Assembly: GCA_947039985.1 (NCBI GenBank)
Contig: CAMRAP010000039.1
Coordinates: 1 to 10,644, forward strand
Origin: an uncultured Odoribacter sp.
GTDB taxonomy: Bacteria > Bacteroidota > Bacteroidia > Bacteroidales > Marinifilaceae
Direction of reading: 5' to 3'
DNA: 10,644 nucleotides
Positions 7,409-10,644 of the stretch are shown in pieces. Each line of letters begins with the position of its first letter. The stretch's first letter is position 1. A program made the position numbers and the translations under genes. The notes beneath the pieces are model-generated. The model worked only from the letters and a program-made list of their open reading frames with translations, did not search any database and had not been told where the DNA came from.

Positions 7409-7424
7409 GAATTGAAATAGAACA

Positions 7425-7455
7425 CAAAAATAAAAAATAAAAATTTATAAGCCAA
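7425..7455 (-). promoter_or_regulatory. Probable rho promoter
   Basis: TATTTTTG (7432-7425, minus strand) matches TAnnTTTG. Nineteen bases upstream lies TTGG (7455-7452), a partial match to TTTG. Transcription would begin near 7418, giving a leader of about 70 bases. The -33 element lies inside the terminator hairpin of the upstream gene. A competing reading is that the T-rich box is merely that terminator's U-tract. Confidence 0.5.
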
Positions 7456-7474
7456 GGGAAATGGCTTATAAATT
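7433..7474 (-). terminator. Intrinsic terminator after the anSME gene
   Basis: AATTTATAAGCCA (7442-7454) pairs perfectly with 7462-7474 (13 bp) around a seven-base loop. On the minus strand the stem is followed by T-rich sequence (7441-7426), the arrangement expected for stopping minus-strand transcription that arrives from the anSME gene. The stem is A/T-rich with a small GC core. Confidence 0.8.
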
Positions 7475-7516
7475 CTTTAAACGTCATTTTTTTCACTTTT
7501 ATAATCCGTCTTTGCA

Positions 7517-8785
7517 TCAAAATTTTGCCTTCATCACATTCGCAGGAGGACGCTGATTTTTCAATTCATTTGCCATAAATTGAAAATGCTTTTGTGTATG
7601 TTCAAAAAACATTCTAAAACCGGTACATAAACAAGAGATCGACTCTCCTTCACTTGTCTTTGCGATTCGATTCTTAGGACAATCTCCACCACACATATTC
7701 AAATAAGCACAAGCCTTACAACGAGCAGAAAGGGTGTCTTTTTTATGTTGTTCAAAAAACAACTGCTGATCGCTCTTTGCCATCTCTGCTATATTCTTAT
7801 CAAAGATATTCCCCAAACGATGTTCTGCAAAAACAAAATGATCGCAACAATATGCATCTCCATTGTGTTCAATAGCTAAAGAACAGCCACAATTTTGAGC
7901 CATAGAGCAAAGAGAAGGTTCTTGCCCCACATAGGCAGCCAAAGTGTTATCAAACCAATTCACATAGCAATAGCCAACATCCTTTTTCACCCAATGGTCA
8001 AAGATTCGACACAGAAAATTTCCCCAACCAACGGCAGTCACATTCTCTTGCATCAAAGCAGTCTCCTTAGAATAACTATTATCTACAATCGACATATCCG
8101 CTTGATCGTCTAAAGCGATCCGCTCTATAATGGGCGAAAATTGCATATAGCGACTACCTATTTCCTTCAAAAATTCATATACAGCAATAGGTTCTTTACT
8201 ATTCGAAGCATTGACCACCGACATCGTATTAAACTCAACTCCATTTTCTCGAAATATTCTAGCACACTCCACAGCCTTATCCCACGACCCTCTGCCATTG
8301 GTATAGCGACGATGATTGTCGTGAAATCGCTTAGGACCATCGATCGATAAGCCACATAAAAAATTATTCTTAGCCAGGAATTTAGCCCAACGCTCGTCAA
8401 TCAAAGTGCCATTGGTTTGCAATACATTGGCAATCTCTTTGCCCTCGCCATATTTTTTTTGTAGCTCTACGGCTTTCTGGAAATAATCCACACCCAAAAG
8501 CGTTGGCTCTCCCCCATGCCAAATAAACTCAACCCGCTCTTGAGGCTGAGAAGCAATATAATCTTGAATAAATTTTTCAAGCACATCGCCTTTCATCCCA
8601 AACTCAGCTAAAGTCATTTTCTTGCCTGGATATAAAGCATCTTTCTCTATATAATAACAATAATCACAATCCAAATTACAGACTGGCCCCACCACTTTTA
8701 TCATCGTAGAAAAACTACGTTGCACTTGATCTCGTTTCTGCTCAAATAGAAACGAAGCCGTCTTTGAAGATTTATTTACACTCAT
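7517..8785 (-). CDS. Anaerobic sulfatase-maturating enzyme (radical SAM, SPASM)
   Basis: It oxidises the active-site serine or cysteine of sulfatases to formylglycine in the cytoplasm without oxygen. It has 422 residues. The radical SAM cluster motif CNLDCDYC gives C36, C40 and C43. GGEPT (91-95) is the SAM-binding GGE motif and LSIDGP (146-151) a typical later strand. The C-terminal cysteines match the two auxiliary clusters known from the Clostridium anSME by spacing: C293, C299, C314 and C369 for one; C356, C359, C365 and C387 (or C385) for the other. D315 directly after C314 corresponds to the proposed catalytic base. B. thetaiotaomicron ChuR (BT0238) is a studied relative. It lies 44 bases downstream of a serine-type sulfatase on the same strand with no terminator between, so its probable substrate is its neighbour. 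The start codon is preceded by an AG-dinucleotide run. Confidence 0.95.
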   Translation of the reverse strand: MSVNKSSKTASFLFEQKRDQVQRSFSTMIKVVGPVCNLDCDYCYYIEKDALYPGKKMTLAEFGMKGDVLEKFIQDYIASQPQERVEFIWHGGEPTLLGVDYFQKAVELQKKYGEGKEIANVLQTNGTLIDERWAKFLAKNNFLCGLSIDGPKRFHDNHRRYTNGRGSWDKAVECARIFRENGVEFNTMSVVNASNSKEPIAVYEFLKEIGSRYMQFSPIIERIALDDQADMSIVDNSYSKETALMQENVTAVGWGNFLCRIFDHWVKKDVGYCYVNWFDNTLAAYVGQEPSLCSMAQNCGCSLAIEHNGDAYCCDHFVFAEHRLGNIFDKNIAEMAKSDQQLFFEQHKKDTLSARCKACAYLNMCGGDCPKNRIAKTSEGESISCLCTGFRMFFEHTQKHFQFMANELKNQRPPANVMKAKF

Positions 8786-8786
8786 G

Positions 8787-8797
8787 TCTCTCTCTCT
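8787..8797 (-). repeat. Purine dinucleotide run at the anSME start
   Basis: On the minus strand an 11-base alternating AGAGAGAGAGA stands one base before the anSME start codon. It resembles a Shine-Dalgarno sequence but sits very close to the ATG, while the other leaders here are plain A/T. It may act as a ribosome-binding site, and slippage would change its length. Function is inferred. Confidence 0.45.
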
Positions 8798-8829
8798 AAA
8801 TTAAATAAAATATCCTATCTAAAAGCTCA

Positions 8830-10344
8830 CTATGGAACAATAGGACGTAACTCTTTACCCTGCACATCTTGTGGATATAATGCTCCCTCACGATCCAACT
8901 GCTTCACCATTTTCTCCACCATCTTTTTTAATTTTTCAGGCTCTGCGCTTGACAAATCATTTGATTCATTCAAATCTACGGATAGATTAAAAAGACGATA
9001 ACGAGGCTCAGTTGGAGTCTTAGGGCTATACTCATATATCAATTTCCACTCCTCATCTTTATATGTTGTAAAATAACTACAATTATGAGCGTGTGGAAAA
9101 TGCATCAAGATTTGCTCCTCTCTTTTTCTATCTTTCTTCCCTGCCAATTGAGTAGTGATATTATATCCATCATAGATATGGCCCTTAGGCATATCCACAT
9201 CAGCAATTGCAAGTAAAGTTGGAAACAGATCCATGATTGTAGCCTGCTGCAACTGTATCTTTCCGGCATCTATTTTCGTACGTTTTTGAGCAGGAGTAGT
9301 ATCGCTATTCTTTCCCCAGCCTGCAATAAATGGAATCCTCACCCCTCCTTCATACTCCGTTCCTTTTTTACCTCGAAGTGGTGCAGCGGATGTACACTCA
9401 TTGGCTTTTCCCAAGGGTGCATCTGAACCGTTATCGCCTAAGAAAACAATAAACGTATTTTCAGCAATGCCCAACTCCTCAAAATAATCCATCAAATCAC
9501 CCAATGATTTATCCATTCCCTCAATAAGCGTTGCAAAAGCGATAGCACGCTCGCTTTTATCTTTACCTTTATAATGATCTACATAGCGTTTATCAAGCAT
9601 AAAAGGAGCATGAACAGCATAATGACACATATTTAGGAAAAATGGTTTATCCTGCTCAACCGCCAAAGCAACTTCTCGTTTGGCTTCCTGTGTAAGTGCA
9701 TCCGTTAAAAAGGCATCAGTACCGTGGTATTTTTCCAAATGTGGAACAGCATGCGATTTTGCACCCTTGATATGCCCATATCCATCTTCACCGTAATAAC
9801 TACCTGGATGTCCTATTGCACAACCACCAACATTGGCATCAAAACCAATATTTTTAGGATCTTCACCCTCACTTCCTACTGGTCCATAGTGCGCCTTACC
9901 GATATGAATTGTTTTATATCCTGCCGATTGCAAAACCTTTGGAAGAGTCACATCCGATTTTGTCAATCCTTCCCAGTTCCACGCTTTAGGTCCATGAGGA
10001 GTTGTATTTTTACTCGTCGGACTAATCCAATTCGTCGTTCTATGTCGAGCAGAATTTTGTCCAGTCAAAATAGATGCTCTGGATGGAGAACTCACGCTTT
10101 GCGCATAAAAAGAGTTAAAGCGAACCCCTTGATTAGCCAAACGCTCCATATTTGGAGTACGATACCAATCATTCAAAGGACAAGAACGAGGGTTCCCATT
10201 TTCATCCACCATAAAAGGCACAGAGGTATCCATCACCCCCATATCATCTATTAAAAACACAACAATATTGGGTTGCTTTTGCTCTTGCTCTTGAGCAAGC
10301 AAAAGACTTGGTACAAATAATAAAGGTGTAAATCTTTTCATCAT
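8830..10344 (-). CDS. Secreted serine-type sulfatase (formylglycine-dependent, S1 family)
   Basis: It hydrolyses sulfate esters, probably on host or algal glycans or small sulfated molecules. I start it at ATG 10344-10342 (504 residues) rather than the in-frame TTG 15 bases upstream, because the signal peptide then begins cleanly with MMKRFTPLLFVPSLLLA and cleavage near residue 17 gives a periplasmic or secreted enzyme. The sulfatase signature is SVSSPSRASILTG (83-95). The residue to be converted to formylglycine is a serine (S85), so the oxygen-dependent Cys-specific enzyme could not activate it, and anSME, encoded next door, fits. Metal ligands are visible as LIDDMG (D33, D34) and GDNGS (D304, N305); HIGKAHYG (147-154) and HYAVHAPF (241-248) supply the usual Lys and His. 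Length is normal. I cannot assign the S1 subfamily or substrate. Confidence 0.94.
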   Translation of the reverse strand: MMKRFTPLLFVPSLLLAQEQEQKQPNIVVFLIDDMGVMDTSVPFMVDENGNPRSCPLNDWYRTPNMERLANQGVRFNSFYAQSVSSPSRASILTGQNSARHRTTNWISPTSKNTTPHGPKAWNWEGLTKSDVTLPKVLQSAGYKTIHIGKAHYGPVGSEGEDPKNIGFDANVGGCAIGHPGSYYGEDGYGHIKGAKSHAVPHLEKYHGTDAFLTDALTQEAKREVALAVEQDKPFFLNMCHYAVHAPFMLDKRYVDHYKGKDKSERAIAFATLIEGMDKSLGDLMDYFEELGIAENTFIVFLGDNGSDAPLGKANECTSAAPLRGKKGTEYEGGVRIPFIAGWGKNSDTTPAQKRTKIDAGKIQLQQATIMDLFPTLLAIADVDMPKGHIYDGYNITTQLAGKKDRKREEQILMHFPHAHNCSYFTTYKDEEWKLIYEYSPKTPTEPRYRLFNLSVDLNESNDLSSAEPEKLKKMVEKMVKQLDREGALYPQDVQGKELRPIVP

Positions 10345-10377
10345 AAATATATTTATCAATTCTTTTTTATCTAATCA

Positions 10378-10644
10378 TCATCCTATCTGGAACAACCAAT
10401 TCATCAGCGGCAAACAAATAGCAGTCATCACGCCCATCAAACCAATTGCCAATCCACTGATAGCCCCCTCTACCGCTCCCATCTGTATAGCAGCAGCCGT
10501 TCCCAATCCATGAGCAGCCGATCCCATGGCTAATCCTTTAGCCATTTTACTATGTATACCCAACACTCTCAACAGAACGGGACCTGCAATATTACCAAAG
10601 ACACCCACACAAACCACAATAACAGCTGTAAGCGAAGGTATTCC
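10378..10644 (-). CDS. lrgB: LrgB-family membrane protein, C-terminal part (runs off window)
   Basis: The last 88 residues of an LrgB/CidB/YohK-type protein; the reading frame is open to the window edge (GIPSLTAV is encoded by the last 24 bases), so the 5' portion lies outside. Family members are about 230 residues. The diagnostic segment is HSKMAKGLAMGSAAHGLGTAAA, which matches the conserved GxxxHGxGTA region of the family. Two hydrophobic segments flank it (about VIVVCVGVFGNIAG and AISGLAIGLMGVMTAICLPL). LrgA/LrgB pairs modulate murein hydrolase activity or export of small metabolites such as glycolate or pyruvate; which applies here is unknown. An lrgA-like partner would be expected just beyond the edge. 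Only 33 bases with no terminator separate it from the sulfatase start, so the two may share a transcript. Confidence 0.88.
   Translation of the reverse strand, partial: GIPSLTAVIVVCVGVFGNIAGPVLLRVLGIHSKMAKGLAMGSAAHGLGTAAAIQMGAVEGAISGLAIGLMGVMTAICLPLMNWLFQIG

Noticed and set aside
9724..10254. Open frame of 176 codons on the plus strand, antisense to the sulfatase
   Set aside because: The composition is odd (many Arg, Ile, Ser, Thr) with no recognisable domain, and the opposite frame is a fully supported sulfatase with signature and metal motifs.
10345..10359. Extension of the sulfatase to a TTG start at 10359
   Set aside because: It would put MINIF ahead of an already good signal peptide; two ATG codons (10344 and 10341) directly precede the basic and hydrophobic signal region.
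10378..10617. A complete 79-residue gene starting at GTG 10617
   Set aside because: The frame is open to the window edge and the upstream codons (GIPSLTAV) continue LrgB homology, so this is the end of a longer gene.
1..10644. Defence system, prophage, insertion sequence or integrated element
   Set aside because: No transposase, integrase, phage gene, terminal inverted repeats, target duplications or nuclease/effector domains were seen. All genes belong to known housekeeping or metabolic families with similar base composition.

Overview
The window is a stretch of ordinary chromosome from a low-GC, probably anaerobic member of the Bacteroidota, most likely order Bacteroidales. The lineage evidence is: TAnnTTTG-type promoter boxes (in one case with a TTTG box 19 nt upstream), A/T-rich leaders without Shine-Dalgarno sequences, a Rho factor with a long charged insert, a small DUF3127-like protein, and a serine-type sulfatase paired with its radical-SAM activating enzyme. 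The first 52 bases are not biological. They are an Illumina TruSeq adapter, including an 8-base index, left at the contig end.

Left part (53-1033, minus strand): the N-terminal 260 or so residues of trigger factor, cut by the adapter, and upstream of it a tRNA-Leu(UAG) with its own promoter and terminator. Centre (1264-5402, plus strand): LolD, the ATPase of lipoprotein release; two tandem FKBP-type prolyl isomerases, one cytoplasmic and one a lipoprotein; a 124-residue OB-fold-like protein ending in an SSB-type acidic tip (DDLPF); and a POT-family peptide/proton symporter. A bidirectional terminator separates these from the convergent right part.

Right part (5481-10644, minus strand): rho, with about 200 disordered residues between its N-terminal and RNA-binding domains; then, in transcription order from the window edge, the 3' end of lrgB, a secreted serine-type sulfatase and an anaerobic sulfatase-maturating enzyme (anSME). 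The anSME gene is closed by a hairpin terminator that overlaps the probable rho promoter.

Themes: protein folding at both ends of secretion (trigger factor, two FKBPs, LolD), nucleic-acid housekeeping (Rho, SSB-like protein, tRNA), and a small sulfate-ester unit in which anSME makes the formylglycine that the sulfatase needs. I see no mobile element, CRISPR array, phage gene, defence system or clearly new multi-gene system. The items most worth a second look are the SSB-like tail on the DUF3127-like protein, the disordered repeat-bearing insert of Rho, the sulfatase/anSME pair next to lrgB, and the adapter artefact. No gap between genes exceeds 300 bases.
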